Positions 26,790 through 35,920 of a stretch of 64,000 nt of DNA are shown here, piece after piece (the stretch's first letter is position 1; the number at the start of each line of letters is the position of its first letter). This DNA comes from Paenibacillus dendrobii (lineage in GTDB: Bacteria > Bacillota > Bacilli > Paenibacillales > Paenibacillaceae): positions 1 to 64,000 of the forward strand of contig NZ_WUBI01000001.1 of the NCBI RefSeq assembly GCF_009807035.1, given 5' to 3'. The notes under the pieces were generated by a model. The model did not search any database. It saw only the letters and a program-made list of their open reading frames with translations, and was not told where the DNA came from. The position numbers and the translations under genes are program-made.

Positions 26790-27704
26790 GTGACTCAGGA
26801 TCAATGGGAGCAAATCGCTTGCTTAACCGAACCGGGAGCCAGACTGCTTCGTTCCGTGGAGCTCAAGGGCGGAGTTTCGGCTCAAGTGACGATGCTGGAA
26901 ATCGAACAAGCGGATGGCAGCATGAAAAAGCTGGTCGTCCGGCAGCACGGCGCCGCGGATCGGACCCGCAATCAGAATATCGCCCGGGACGAATACAAAC
27001 TGCTGCAGGGTCTGACAGAAGCAGGACTGCCGGTTCCGCAGGCATATGCTTATGGGGATTCCGGCGGAGGTTCTGCTGTGCCTTATATCGTCACCGATTT
27101 TGTGGAAGGACAGGTAGAGCTCGCTCCTCGTGATGTGCATGATGCGATGCACCAATTAGCAAATGTTTTAACGGATATTCATCAGGCTGATTGGAAACGG
27201 CGTTCACTGGTATTCCTCCCCGAACAAACGGATTGGTGTTCCGCCAAGCTGGAGAATCGCCCTGCGGAGCCGGATGAATCGCTGTGCGAAAGCCGCATCC
27301 GCGAGGTTTTGGAATCGGCGTGGCCGCTGCGGCAGGCGAACCGGGATGTGCTGCTGCATGGAGACTTTTGGCCCGGAAATGTTCTATGGAGCCAGGGCAG
27401 GATTGCTGCGGTGATCGATTGGGAAGATGCCGCTCTGGGAGATCCGCTTTTTGATCTTGCGAACGCCAGGCTTGAGATATTGTGGGCATACGGCAAGGAA
27501 GCGATGGAAGAGTTTACGCAGCACTATATTTCCCGTAATCCGCAAACAGACTTTTCTGGGCTTTCGCATTGGGATCTCTTTGCTGCGCTTAAGCCGGCGT
27601 CCGGTTTATCTGACTGGGGTTTGGAACCGGAGACGGAACAGAATATGAGGCAGAGGCATCGCTGGTTTACCGATCAGGCATTTGCGCGGATTGAAGCCCG
27701 TTAA
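26790..27704 (+). CDS. APH-family phosphotransferase, co-transcribed with folD
   Basis: 304 residues from GTG 26790; its ribosome site (AAGGAG) lies inside the end of folD. The kinase-like core is complete: LLHGDFWPGNVLW (about 190-202), VIDWEDAALGDPLFDLANAR and a DRTRNQNIARDEYKLLQGL N-lobe helix carrying the Glu. Tight coupling to folD puts it under the same riboswitch, which hints at a folate- or purine-related substrate rather than an antibiotic; that is inference only. Confidence 0.83.
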   Translation: MTQDQWEQIACLTEPGARLLRSVELKGGVSAQVTMLEIEQADGSMKKLVVRQHGAADRTRNQNIARDEYKLLQGLTEAGLPVPQAYAYGDSGGGSAVPYIVTDFVEGQVELAPRDVHDAMHQLANVLTDIHQADWKRRSLVFLPEQTDWCSAKLENRPAEPDESLCESRIREVLESAWPLRQANRDVLLHGDFWPGNVLWSQGRIAAVIDWEDAALGDPLFDLANARLEILWAYGKEAMEEFTQHYISRNPQTDFSGLSHWDLFAALKPASGLSDWGLEPETEQNMRQRHRWFTDQAFARIEAR

Positions 27705-27820
27705 TAGAGCATCTATAGAGATTTCCGGAAAAAAGTAACCATACTACTAATGCTATGGGAATCTTTGATTTGGCAGCAGCATGATAGTATCTGGAGTCTT
27801 GTAATCATCTTTATATCTAG

Positions 27821-27852
27821 ATAACCGGCGATAAGCCGGTTATTTTCTTTTC
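27821..27852 (+). terminator. Terminator after the folD operon
   Basis: ATAACCGGC / GCCGGTTAT perfect stem followed by TTTTCTTTT. Confidence 0.8.
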
Positions 27853-27915
27853 TGGGAACAGCGATTACAATGAAAACAGGAAAATACAGGTTTATACGGA
27901 ATTTGCTGTGGGGGG

Positions 27916-28368
27916 ATGATGAGCGTGTTCATAGTTAACGTGGAAGGTGCCGTTATGCAGGGGAATAAATGGCTGGTGATCGAGCGCGGAGCAGAAGAGG
28001 AGCATGCGGCAGGAACGTTGTCTTTCGCGGGCGGAACCGTCGAGCAGGAAGGAGCGGCAGAGGAAATCCTGGAACGGACCGTGAGAAGAGAACTGTTGGA
28101 GGAAGTTGGTGTTGAGATCCAGGAGAAGATGCATTTTGTGCATAGTTCATCTTTTGTCACTGAAAAAGGACATCATGTGATCAACGTGGTTTTTATTTGT
28201 GATTATAAAGAGGGCATCGCTCATCCGAAAAGTCCGGAGGAAGTCGCGGCCGTGTACTGGATGACGGCAGAGGAAATCGTACATCATCCTAAGGCGCCCC
28301 CATGGACAATCGAGAGCGTGAAACGGGCGGAGCTGCTGCGCAAGGAGCTTCATGCCGAAGTTGATTAG
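27916..28368 (+). CDS. NUDIX hydrolase
   Basis: 150 residues; ATG 27916 follows a GTGGGGGG run, and ATG 27919 is equally possible. The Nudix box is recognisable (GGTVEQEGAAEEILERTVRRELLEEVGVEI, given here only to mark residues 35-64; key parts are RELLEEVG with the metal-binding glutamates). The spacing inside the box is somewhat longer than the canonical GX5EX7. It should hydrolyse a nucleoside diphosphate linked to another group; the substrate is not evident. The AraC gene follows 17 bp later and is probably co-transcribed. Confidence 0.85.
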   Translation: MMSVFIVNVEGAVMQGNKWLVIERGAEEEHAAGTLSFAGGTVEQEGAAEEILERTVRRELLEEVGVEIQEKMHFVHSSSFVTEKGHHVINVVFICDYKEGIAHPKSPEEVAAVYWMTAEEIVHHPKAPPWTIESVKRAELLRKELHAEVD

Positions 28369-28385
28369 GGAAGAGGGCTGGAGAT

Positions 28386-29252
28386 ATGAGCAGCAAAACA
28401 AATCGATCAATCCCCTTGAATCCCGTCCTGCATGAGCAAAGCGCCGAATATTACTGGAAAGGGACGGGGGCATTATCGATCAAAACCTTCCGCGGCGGCA
28501 AAGCGCTCTACCAAGCGGGTCACGGGCATTATGCGGTAGAAGATAACCGATATTTGCTTTTGAATCAGGGGCAGGAGTACAGCATCACGATCGAAGCGGA
28601 TAAGCCCATTGAATCCTTTTGCGTGTTTTTTCCAGAGGGATGGATGCAGGATGTGTGGCGAAACTGGAATGCTCCAGCGGATGAGCTCCTGAATGAGCCC
28701 TTTAACCCGGTGAGCAGCGACATTCCTTTTGTAATGAAAACCTATGAGCCTACCGCGGCGCTATCCCGTGTTCTGGAGCAAATGCGCTTGGATTCGTTGC
28801 ACAAAGTGCATGATGAGGTACGGATGGGAGAACAGCTGCATGCACTGGCATCAGGCTTGCTTCTGGAACATGGGAAGGTATGCCGTGATATGCTTAAACT
28901 TCATTCGGTCAAAGCCTCAACCCGTCAAGAGTTGTACCGGCGCGTATATATAGGCTTCGAATATGTGAATGCCTATTTCAACGAACCCATCTCAATCACC
29001 GAAGCGGCTGGAGCTGCTTGCCTCTCGACGAACCATTTTCTCCGGTGCTTTAAAGAGCTGTTTGGCGTGAGTCCGCACCAGTTCCTCCAAGAGAAGAGAC
29101 TGCAAGAAGCCGAAAAACGGCTAAGGATGACGGATATGCCCGTGACGGATATTTGCATGGAGGTCGGGTTTCAGAGCCTTGGTTCTTTCAGCAGCTTGTT
29201 TGCTAGAAGGTATGGGACGAGCCCGGCATCATACCGAAGGCATTTTTCATGA
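28386..29252 (+). CDS. AraC-family transcriptional regulator
   Basis: 288 residues with GGAG before ATG. The last 100 residues carry two helix-turn-helix units: ISITEAAGAACLSTNHFLRCFKELFGVSP and VTDICMEVGFQSLGSFSSLFARRYGTSPASYRRH. The N-terminal 170 residues look like a cupin-type sensor (HYAVEDNRYLLLNQGQEYSI). The effector and targets are not indicated; the NUDIX gene just upstream is a candidate. Confidence 0.9.
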   Translation: MSSKTNRSIPLNPVLHEQSAEYYWKGTGALSIKTFRGGKALYQAGHGHYAVEDNRYLLLNQGQEYSITIEADKPIESFCVFFPEGWMQDVWRNWNAPADELLNEPFNPVSSDIPFVMKTYEPTAALSRVLEQMRLDSLHKVHDEVRMGEQLHALASGLLLEHGKVCRDMLKLHSVKASTRQELYRRVYIGFEYVNAYFNEPISITEAAGAACLSTNHFLRCFKELFGVSPHQFLQEKRLQEAEKRLRMTDMPVTDICMEVGFQSLGSFSSLFARRYGTSPASYRRHFS

Positions 29253-29348
29253 ATAGGCATTGTTGCAGCATGATTTGGTTGATTTTTTCTATGAATTGCT
29301 GTTGTCTTGGAAGTCGGAGCAGAGGCAGGTATTAATAAAAAAGTGATT

Positions 29349-29378
29349 TTGAAGAAGTTTAAAGTTTTATTACATATT
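29349..29378 (+). promoter_or_regulatory. Possible promoter for the ankyrin gene
   Basis: TTGAAG (29349-29354), 18-bp spacer, CATATT (29373-29378) in an AT-rich gap. Weak match, supported by position. Confidence 0.35.
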
Positions 29379-29421
29379 AAGCTTGGTCATATACGATTCA
29401 CATGGAGAAGGAGGACTTTCA

Positions 29422-29931
29422 TTGGAGAAACATCAGTTAATGGAGGAGTTATTTCAGGCCGCTAAGATGGGAGAGGGATCAAGGCTTCAGGAACTTTTGG
29501 AAGGCCGCTCGGAACACGCGAATATGGAGAACGCGGAGGGTTTGACTCTGCTTGGCTATGCCGCTCATTACGGTCAGCCAGAAGCCGTGAAGGTGCTGCT
29601 CGATACGGGGGCGGACGTTAATGCCGTTTCGCATTCGAGGGTATCCTATATCCCGTCCAACACGGCGCTTCATGCAGCGATTGCCGGGGAGAGGGAGTTG
29701 AGCGCGATCCGCCTGCTGTTGGCACATGGAGCAGGAACAAGCATCATGGACAGCAATGGACATACCTGTTTGCATACCGCAGCTTATCATGATGACAACG
29801 TCGAGTTGATTCGGCTGCTGCTGGAGCATGGGGCGGTGGTGAATGCGCAGACGGGTGATGGGGACACGGCGCTAATGATCGCAGAAAACCAGGGGAACTT
29901 TAAAGTAGCGGAGCTTCTTAGGACGGCGTGA
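29422..29931 (+). CDS. Ankyrin-repeat protein
   Basis: 169 residues from TTG 29422, chosen because AAGGAGGA lies 6 nt upstream; the frame extends to 29383 but without a site. About four ankyrin repeats: GLTLLGYAAHYGQPEAVKVLLDTGADVNA, NTALHAAIAGERELSAIRLLLAHGA, GHTCLHTAAYHDDNVELIRLLLEHGAVVNA and DGDTALMIAENQGN. It has no signal peptide, so it is a cytoplasmic protein-protein interaction module of unknown partner. Confidence 0.88.
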   Translation: MEKHQLMEELFQAAKMGEGSRLQELLEGRSEHANMENAEGLTLLGYAAHYGQPEAVKVLLDTGADVNAVSHSRVSYIPSNTALHAAIAGERELSAIRLLLAHGAGTSIMDSNGHTCLHTAAYHDDNVELIRLLLEHGAVVNAQTGDGDTALMIAENQGNFKVAELLRTA

Positions 29932-29945
29932 ACCGAAATAATGAC

Positions 29946-29982
29946 AAAAGCCCTACTGCATAAGGTATGCAGCAGGGCTTTT
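29946..29982. terminator. Bidirectional terminator, ankyrin gene / mtnB
   Basis: AAAAGCCCT-CTGCATA pairs with TATGCAG-AGGGCTTTT with one-base bulges, flanked by A and T runs. Confidence 0.8.
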
Positions 29983-29991
29983 CGCATTCTT

Positions 29992-30669
29992 TTAGCGGCG
30001 GCCGTCGAGGGTTACTTGAGGGACGCTGTTTTTCAGCAGGATGCTGTGGTATAAGTACTCAAAAATAAATTCAAAGGCTTCGAGATGCTTTTTCGCTTCA
30101 AACGCGTCTTGGCCCCAAGCGTAAATGCCGTGTCCGCGCAGCAGAATTCCGGGAATACGGGCGTCGAGAACATCGGGAACCAGTTCGGCAATGGACGGGA
30201 TATGGGCAAAATTCGGCAACACCGGGATAGAGACGGGCGCATTTTCCTCCCAGATGTTAAAGGCTTTGATCAGCTCGATCCCTTGAGCCGGGACGGCGCC
30301 TTGCTCCCCAAACCACTCGCTGATGACATTGTTGAAAACGGTATGGACGTGAAAAACGGCCCCGCATCCCGTCAGGCGGTAGATTTCGCAGTGAATGAGC
30401 GTCTCCGCGCTTGGCTTCAGGCTCGTCGTTTCCACGGCTTGGCCGTTTTTGTCCACGAACAGAAAGTCTTCGGGCGTGCTTTTCGATTTGTCTTTTCCGC
30501 TGGCTGTAATGGCAAAGTGAAATTCTTCAGGGCTGAAATCGCCCACTCGCATAGATAAATTGCCGCTGGTTCCGGGAAACCAATTCTTGGCCGCAAACTG
30601 CTGTTTGATTTGCCGGAGCTCGTCCAGCACCTGCTGCTTATGCTCCAAGCTGATGCTTGCAAACGTCAT
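29992..30669 (-). CDS. mtnB: Methylthioribulose-1-phosphate dehydratase
   Basis: 225 residues, ATG with GGAGTG 8 bp upstream. Class II aldolase fold with the zinc-site histidines in HVHTVFNN (about 107-114) and LRGHGIYAWG (about 185), plus the substrate motif GTSGNLSMR. It dehydrates methylthioribulose-1-phosphate to 2,3-diketo-5-methylthiopentyl-1-phosphate, which feeds MtnW. It is the last gene of a six-gene minus-strand run and starts 3 bp after mtnX. Confidence 0.93.
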   Translation of the reverse strand: MTFASISLEHKQQVLDELRQIKQQFAAKNWFPGTSGNLSMRVGDFSPEEFHFAITASGKDKSKSTPEDFLFVDKNGQAVETTSLKPSAETLIHCEIYRLTGCGAVFHVHTVFNNVISEWFGEQGAVPAQGIELIKAFNIWEENAPVSIPVLPNFAHIPSIAELVPDVLDARIPGILLRGHGIYAWGQDAFEAKKHLEAFEFIFEYLYHSILLKNSVPQVTLDGRR

Positions 30670-30672
30670 TGA

Positions 30673-31350
30673 TTACAGCACTCCTTGTTGTCGTTTCTGT
30701 TTCATATCGTTCATAATATCAAAAAAGTTCTGGAACGGCACATGCTTGACACCGAGCTCGGCGCATTTATCGGTCAAGATGGAGCGGGAGTATACCAAAT
30801 CGGCAATTTTGGCACCCTCGAAATCGGTCAGGCTGTCGCCGATCAGAATCCGTTCGTACTGTTCTTCAGGGAAGCGGCGCATGACGGTCGTCTTGCACAT
30901 CCCGCAGCCGTTGCTGCACGGATCTTTACAAGGATGCGGCCAGAGAATCTCGATATGCTCTCCGCTGAAGTCAGCGCTGTTGCAGAAAATATGGTCTGCG
31001 GGAATATCGAACGGGGCGAGCAGCGGATCGATAAAAAAGTCCATGCCTCCGCTGGTCACGTAATACTCGATGTTCTCCTGTCTCACATATGCCAGAAACT
31101 CCTTGAAGCCTTCCCGGATACCGGCCCTTTTGATCACGAAATCCACGATCTCATCTTTACGGCTGGATGGCAGAAGCGCAAACATATCGCCGACACCTTG
31201 GCGCAGGCTGATTTCCTGATCCACGGTCCGTTTCATGATCGGTTCGTAACCTTCGGGCTTAAATTCTTTCATAATCGCTACGATATTGTCCGAGAGCGTA
31301 ATCGTTCCGTCGAAGTCGCAAAAAATAACGGGCTTCTTGCCTGCTGTCAT
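30673..31350 (-). CDS. mtnX: 2-Hydroxy-3-keto-5-methylthiopentenyl-1-phosphate phosphatase
   Basis: About 225 residues from ATG 31350, which overlaps the mtnW stop in an ATGA; GGGGGGAG lies just upstream. HAD-type phosphatase with FCDFDGTITLSDN (nucleophile Asp and second Asp), VTSGG (motif II) and IGDSLTDFEGAK (motif IV). A Cys-rich HPCKDPCSNGCGMCK insert is characteristic of MtnX. It removes phosphate from the MtnW product in methionine salvage. Confidence 0.93.
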   Translation of the reverse strand: MTAGKKPVIFCDFDGTITLSDNIVAIMKEFKPEGYEPIMKRTVDQEISLRQGVGDMFALLPSSRKDEIVDFVIKRAGIREGFKEFLAYVRQENIEYYVTSGGMDFFIDPLLAPFDIPADHIFCNSADFSGEHIEILWPHPCKDPCSNGCGMCKTTVMRRFPEEQYERILIGDSLTDFEGAKIADLVYSRSILTDKCAELGVKHVPFQNFFDIMNDMKQKRQQGVL

Positions 31351-32570
31351 CGTTCTCCCCCCCAAGCCTCAAGCGCTGCTTGCAGCTCCGGATGTCCGGC
31401 GTTGGCGTAATCCGCCAGACGGATGGACTGCTGCGCAGCTTCAATCGCCTGCACGAACGCTTTTCCGCCGGCTTCGGTACCCATTGGATGACCATGGATA
31501 CCGCCTCCTGCATTGACAACCACGTCTTGTCCAAAGTCACGTAGGATCAGCGGCACAAGGCCCGGATGAATGCCAGCAGATGGAACCGGCATGCTGGTTT
31601 GAATAGGCAGAGCACTCGTGATCAGTTCGTCGCGGATGGCCATGTTCTCTTCACGCGGCATCGTCACCGAGCCGTACGGCGACGGGAACAGGACCAGGTC
31701 AGCGCCTGCCAGGCGCATCAGCTGCCCGAGCAGGACGGAAGCGGAAATGCCGTAATGCTGCGATGGGTAATAGGCTCCTGCCAGAGCTGGATGGGCGGCA
31801 ATCGGAACGGTAATCTCCGGATCGGAGCTCAGCTCATGCAGGACATCATAGCCGTAAGACAGAACGTTGAAGAGCAGGGCGTTGGCTCCGGCCTGAATCG
31901 CTTTAACGGCCTGCGACTTCAGGCTTGAGGTATGTCCGGTCAGATTAGCGGCGTACAGCAGTTTTTTGCCGGTTTCGCGGCTGGCCGCCTCGGCAGCCTT
32001 CATGCACACTTCAACACGCTTTTCGATGGGAGTGAGTTCATTCTCGAACAATATTTCGTCATCCTTGATCAGATCGACCCCACCGAGCGCCTGTTTCGTA
32101 AATTGGTCCTTCAGTTCGTCCAGATTGAGGCCGATCACGGATTTGAATATGCTCATCAGCAGCGGCCGGTCATGTACGCCCAGAAGATCGCGGATGCCGG
32201 AAATGCCGAACTTGGGTCCCAGGAACGCGGAGAGATAATCGTCCGAGAAACCGAGACGGTTCAGCTTAATGCGGCCATCCATCGAGATTTTGCCGAATAC
32301 GGTCACGAGGAGCGCCGGAATATCCTTGCTGAAATTGACGTCCGGGTAAGCAATGGTCACATCGGCGTAACGTTCACCCGGCTGAAATCCTTCCGGCTCA
32401 TGCACGTCTACCTGAAGCACTTGTCCCAGATGTTTTTGCATGGATGCCCGCTTGGCTTGCGGCAGCTCCGTCCAGCTTCCGACGGTCATGCCGACGGCAA
32501 TCGATTCGGCTTTTTTGCGGAAATCCGCTTTATCGTCATATAAACGGTACGTTGCTGTGCAGCTATTCAT
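31347..32570 (-). CDS. mtnW: 2,3-Diketo-5-methylthiopentyl-1-phosphate enolase (RuBisCO-like)
   Basis: 407 residues, ATG preceded by AAAGGAGG. RuBisCO-like protein with GGVDLIKDDE: the Lys that is carbamylated and the metal-binding Asp/Glu. Further conserved parts are AHPALAG and NAGGGIHGHPMG. RuBisCO loop residues needed for carboxylation are not kept, as in other MtnW proteins. It performs the enolisation step between MtnB and MtnX. Its first 4 bp overlap the end of proC, which ties methionine salvage to the proline operon. Confidence 0.94.
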   Translation of the reverse strand: MNSCTATYRLYDDKADFRKKAESIAVGMTVGSWTELPQAKRASMQKHLGQVLQVDVHEPEGFQPGERYADVTIAYPDVNFSKDIPALLVTVFGKISMDGRIKLNRLGFSDDYLSAFLGPKFGISGIRDLLGVHDRPLLMSIFKSVIGLNLDELKDQFTKQALGGVDLIKDDEILFENELTPIEKRVEVCMKAAEAASRETGKKLLYAANLTGHTSSLKSQAVKAIQAGANALLFNVLSYGYDVLHELSSDPEITVPIAAHPALAGAYYPSQHYGISASVLLGQLMRLAGADLVLFPSPYGSVTMPREENMAIRDELITSALPIQTSMPVPSAGIHPGLVPLILRDFGQDVVVNAGGGIHGHPMGTEAGGKAFVQAIEAAQQSIRLADYANAGHPELQAALEAWGGER

Positions 32571-33427
32571 GAAATTCCCTCCTTTAGTGCGGCTCCCATT
32601 TCTTTGGAGCGTTCCGCGCAGCGAGCCACCGCAGCGATGACCGTTTCGAAGAAATCGCCCTTATCCAGCGTCTCAATCGCTGCTTGGGTAGAGCCGTTAG
32701 GGGAGGTGACCTTAGCTCTGAGAGCTGACGGTTCTTCGCCCGTGAGCTGGACCATACGCGCAGCACCTAGAACCGTTTGCACGGTGAGCTCCCGGCATTG
32801 CTGCGGAGTCAGGCCTCCACGAATTCCGGCGGCCATCATGGCTTCCATCATGTAATAGATGTAGGCCGGTCCGCTGCCGGAAATGCCCGTGAGTATTTCC
32901 AGTTTGTCTTCTTCCACGATCGTGACGGTACCGACGGCACCGAATAGGGTCATGACGGTCTGGCGCTGCCGGTCATTGATTTCCTTGGAATAGGAAATGC
33001 CCGTGGCACCCAGTCCGATGGAGCTGGAGGTGTTCGGCATTGTGCGCGCAACCGGCTGCTTGCGACCGAGCAGATCTTGAATGGTACGGATGGTCAGGCC
33101 GGCAATGACCGAAACGATCAGGGTATCCTCGGAGAGCAGCGGGCCCAGGCTTCGCAGAACTTCAGCCGCATCTTTCGGTTTGATGGCGAGTACGATCACC
33201 GGAGAATTTTGGAGAATTTCAGGCACAGCGGCACTGTCATTGCTCACCTTAACGCTGTATAGCTGCTGAAGCTCATCCAAACGGCGGCTGTTGCTGCGGT
33301 TCAGCATCGTAATGTCGGATGCCTGTACGACGGTTTTGGCGATCAGCCCTTTCACGATGGCTTCGGCCATCGATCCGGCGCCGTAGAAGGTAATGGGTTC
33401 TGTGATCATCGCTTGTTGTTGACTCAT
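32567..33427 (-). CDS. proC: Pyrroline-5-carboxylate reductase
   Basis: About 286 residues from ATG 33427 with GGGAGG 10 nt away; a TTG at 33436 is too close to that site. The Rossmann start is FYGAGSMAEAIVKGL, followed by VLAIKP, RTMPNTSSSIGLGATG and the C-terminal signature ISGSGPAYIYYMMEAM. It reduces pyrroline-5-carboxylate to proline with NAD(P)H. It ends inside the mtnW start. Confidence 0.94.
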   Translation of the reverse strand: MSQQQAMITEPITFYGAGSMAEAIVKGLIAKTVVQASDITMLNRSNSRRLDELQQLYSVKVSNDSAAVPEILQNSPVIVLAIKPKDAAEVLRSLGPLLSEDTLIVSVIAGLTIRTIQDLLGRKQPVARTMPNTSSSIGLGATGISYSKEINDRQRQTVMTLFGAVGTVTIVEEDKLEILTGISGSGPAYIYYMMEAMMAAGIRGGLTPQQCRELTVQTVLGAARMVQLTGEEPSALRAKVTSPNGSTQAAIETLDKGDFFETVIAAVARCAERSKEMGAALKEGIS

Positions 33428-33475
33428 TTTGTTCAATCCTCCCAGCAGGTGCTTCGTATAGACTGACAGCGAAAG

Positions 33476-34723
33476 CTACCCGCGAATTTGTCCATTGCCA
33501 TGGATGATGTACTTGGTTGACGTCAATGCAGGAAGTCCCATCGGACCGCGTGCGTGAAGCTTTTGCGTGCTGATTCCGATTTCGGCACCGAAGCCGAATT
33601 CGAAGCCGTCAGTGAAGCGGGTGGAAGCGTTATGGTATACGGCTGCGGCGTCGACTTCCTGAAGGAAGCGTTCCGCGTTCGCCTTGATCTCGGTCACGAT
33701 GCATTCCGAATGCTTCGTGCTGAATCGGGAAATATGATCCAGGGCCTCATCCAGAGTATGGACCAATTTCACGTTTAAAATATAGTCGTTGTATTCCGTG
33801 GCAAAATCCTGCTCTTGGGCAGGAACAGCCCAAGGGACGAGCTTAACCGTTTCCGTGCATCCGCGAATTTCCACTCCTGCGCTGCGCAGCTGGCCTGCAA
33901 GCTGCTCCAGATGCTGGGCAGCAAAACGGCTGTTGACGAGGAGTGTCTCCATGGAATTGCAAACCGAGGGCCGCTGTACCTTGGCATTGATGGCAATCGC
34001 TTCAGCCATTGCGTAATCAGCCGTTTCATCCACATAAGTATGACAGATGCCCGCGCCTGTCTCAATAACGGGAACGGTGGCATTTTCCACGACATTGCGG
34101 ATCAGGGACTGGCCGCCGCGCGGAATAATCACGTCGAGCAGGCCGTTCAACTTTAGCATTTCATCGACGGAAGATCGATCGGCGCTTTCGATGAGCTGGA
34201 TCGCATCCGCAGGGAGCGATAGAGATTCCAGTGCGGAGTGGAGAACTTCCACGATTTTGCGGTTCGACGAAAGTGCGGAGGAACCGCCTCTTAGCACGAC
34301 GGCATTGCCTGCTTTGAGGCATAGTCCGGCTGCATCTACCGTCACATTGGGACGGGCTTCATATATAATGCCGATAACGCCAAGAGGAACGCGGACTTTA
34401 GTAATATGCAGCCCATTGGGGCGTTCGATGCGATCAAGCACGTCACCGACAGGATCGGGAAGGGCGATGATTTGCTCTAATCCTTCGGCAATGGCTTCAA
34501 TGCGCTGCGGATTGAGAGCGAGTCGGTCCAGTAGGGAGGAAGAGGTTCCTTGGGCGCGCCCGCGTTCAAGGTCTTCCTGATTAGCCGTGATAATCTCATC
34601 TTGATGATTTCTTAAGCTGTCAGCCATCCGCTGAAGCGCATCGTTCTTTTGGTGTGTATTTAGCCTGTTCAGTACGTTCGAGGCAGACTGTGCTTTTCCG
34701 GCTTTCATTTTTACTTCGCTCAT
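33476..34723 (-). CDS. proA: Gamma-glutamyl phosphate reductase
   Basis: 415 residues with AAGGAGG before ATG. Aldehyde-dehydrogenase fold with VPLGVIGIIYEARPNVT and the catalytic-Cys region NAKVQRPSVCNSMETLLV (about residues 247-264). The C-terminal part has STRFTDGFEFGFGAEIGIST. It converts gamma-glutamyl phosphate to glutamate semialdehyde and works with ProB. Lies between proB and proC. Confidence 0.95.
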   Translation of the reverse strand: MSEVKMKAGKAQSASNVLNRLNTHQKNDALQRMADSLRNHQDEIITANQEDLERGRAQGTSSSLLDRLALNPQRIEAIAEGLEQIIALPDPVGDVLDRIERPNGLHITKVRVPLGVIGIIYEARPNVTVDAAGLCLKAGNAVVLRGGSSALSSNRKIVEVLHSALESLSLPADAIQLIESADRSSVDEMLKLNGLLDVIIPRGGQSLIRNVVENATVPVIETGAGICHTYVDETADYAMAEAIAINAKVQRPSVCNSMETLLVNSRFAAQHLEQLAGQLRSAGVEIRGCTETVKLVPWAVPAQEQDFATEYNDYILNVKLVHTLDEALDHISRFSTKHSECIVTEIKANAERFLQEVDAAAVYHNASTRFTDGFEFGFGAEIGISTQKLHARGPMGLPALTSTKYIIHGNGQIRG

Positions 34724-34760
34724 ATATAAGCCTCCTTTTTATCGTAGGGCTCCAGAATAT

Positions 34761-35864
34761 TTATTTTAAGGTAATCCATTCGTCCCTGTGAATCACTTCG
34801 AGACGGTGAACCATATCCAATGTCTGAATCACTTCGGAGCTGCTCATACCCTGAATACGGCGGAGCTGCTCGTCGTCATAGTTGACGATGCCTCGCCCAA
34901 GCACCGTTCCTTCCAGGCTAAGCACCTCTACAACGTCTCCAGTTTGAAAATGTCCCTCAACCACCTTGATGCCTACAGGCAACAAGCTATGCCCGCCATT
35001 TACCAAAGCTTTTTCCGCTCCAGGATCTACCTTGAGAAAACCCAGAGGCGTCGACATGAATCCGAGCCACTGCTTTTTCATCGACAGAGAGTGGAGGCGG
35101 GTATCAAAATAGGTTCCTCTGCCATGGCCCGATACGGCATTCTGCAGGTCTCCGGTCGAATCCACTTTGCCGACAAACACCGGAACGCCGCCCCGCGTGG
35201 CAATCTTGGCCGCATCGATTTTGGAACGCATGCCTCCGGTACCTACGGATGAACCTGCGCCTCCGGCGATAGAGTATATTTCTTCGGTGATCTCCTCGAC
35301 ATGCTCGAACCGAACCGCATTCGGATGCTTCCGCGGATCTCCGGTGTAAAGACCGTCCATATCGGTCAAAATGAGAAGTTGCCGCGCCTTAACCAGATTG
35401 GCCACCAGTGCGGATAACGTATCGTTGTCACCAAACTTCAGCTCATCGATCGAGACGGTGTCATTTTCATTGATGATCGGAATGGATCCCTGTTTCAGCA
35501 GCTCTTCAATGGTCATTCCCGCATTGTTCATCCGTTTGCGGTTTCCGAAATCCGTACGTGTGAGAAGAATTTGTGCGGCAGTAATGCCATGGGAGGCAAA
35601 TGCCTCCTGATAGGACTGCATGAGCAGCGCTTGACCCACAGCTGCAGCGGCTTGCTTTTCGTGCAGAAGCTTGGGACGGAAGCTGTACCCGATAGCACGG
35701 AATCCCGCTGCCACGGCTCCGGACGTTACCAGCAGAACCTCGCAGCCTGCTCGTTTCAAAGCCGCAATCTCGTTAGCATAAAAAGCAACCGCATCTCGGC
35801 TGAGTCCGCCTTCGACGGACGTGAGCGAACTGCTTCCGATTTTGACGACGACGCGCGTCGACAT
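34761..35864 (-). CDS. proB: Glutamate 5-kinase with C-terminal PUA domain
   Basis: 367 residues. The amino-acid-kinase domain (1-260) has VVKIGSSSLT, LVTSGAVAAG, INENDTVS and TGGMRSKIDAA. The PUA domain covers about 275-365. It phosphorylates glutamate as the committed step to proline and is usually inhibited by proline. It is the first gene of the proB-proA-proC-mtnW-mtnX-mtnB run, directly behind a T-box leader, so the whole operon should respond to uncharged tRNA-Pro. Confidence 0.95.
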   Translation of the reverse strand: MSTRVVVKIGSSSLTSVEGGLSRDAVAFYANEIAALKRAGCEVLLVTSGAVAAGFRAIGYSFRPKLLHEKQAAAAVGQALLMQSYQEAFASHGITAAQILLTRTDFGNRKRMNNAGMTIEELLKQGSIPIINENDTVSIDELKFGDNDTLSALVANLVKARQLLILTDMDGLYTGDPRKHPNAVRFEHVEEITEEIYSIAGGAGSSVGTGGMRSKIDAAKIATRGGVPVFVGKVDSTGDLQNAVSGHGRGTYFDTRLHSLSMKKQWLGFMSTPLGFLKVDPGAEKALVNGGHSLLPVGIKVVEGHFQTGDVVEVLSLEGTVLGRGIVNYDDEQLRRIQGMSSSEVIQTLDMVHRLEVIHRDEWITLK

Positions 35865-35920
35865 ATTTCATCACTTCCATTTCATAGTATAGGCTTTCGA
35901 AGATGGATTACGATAAAACA

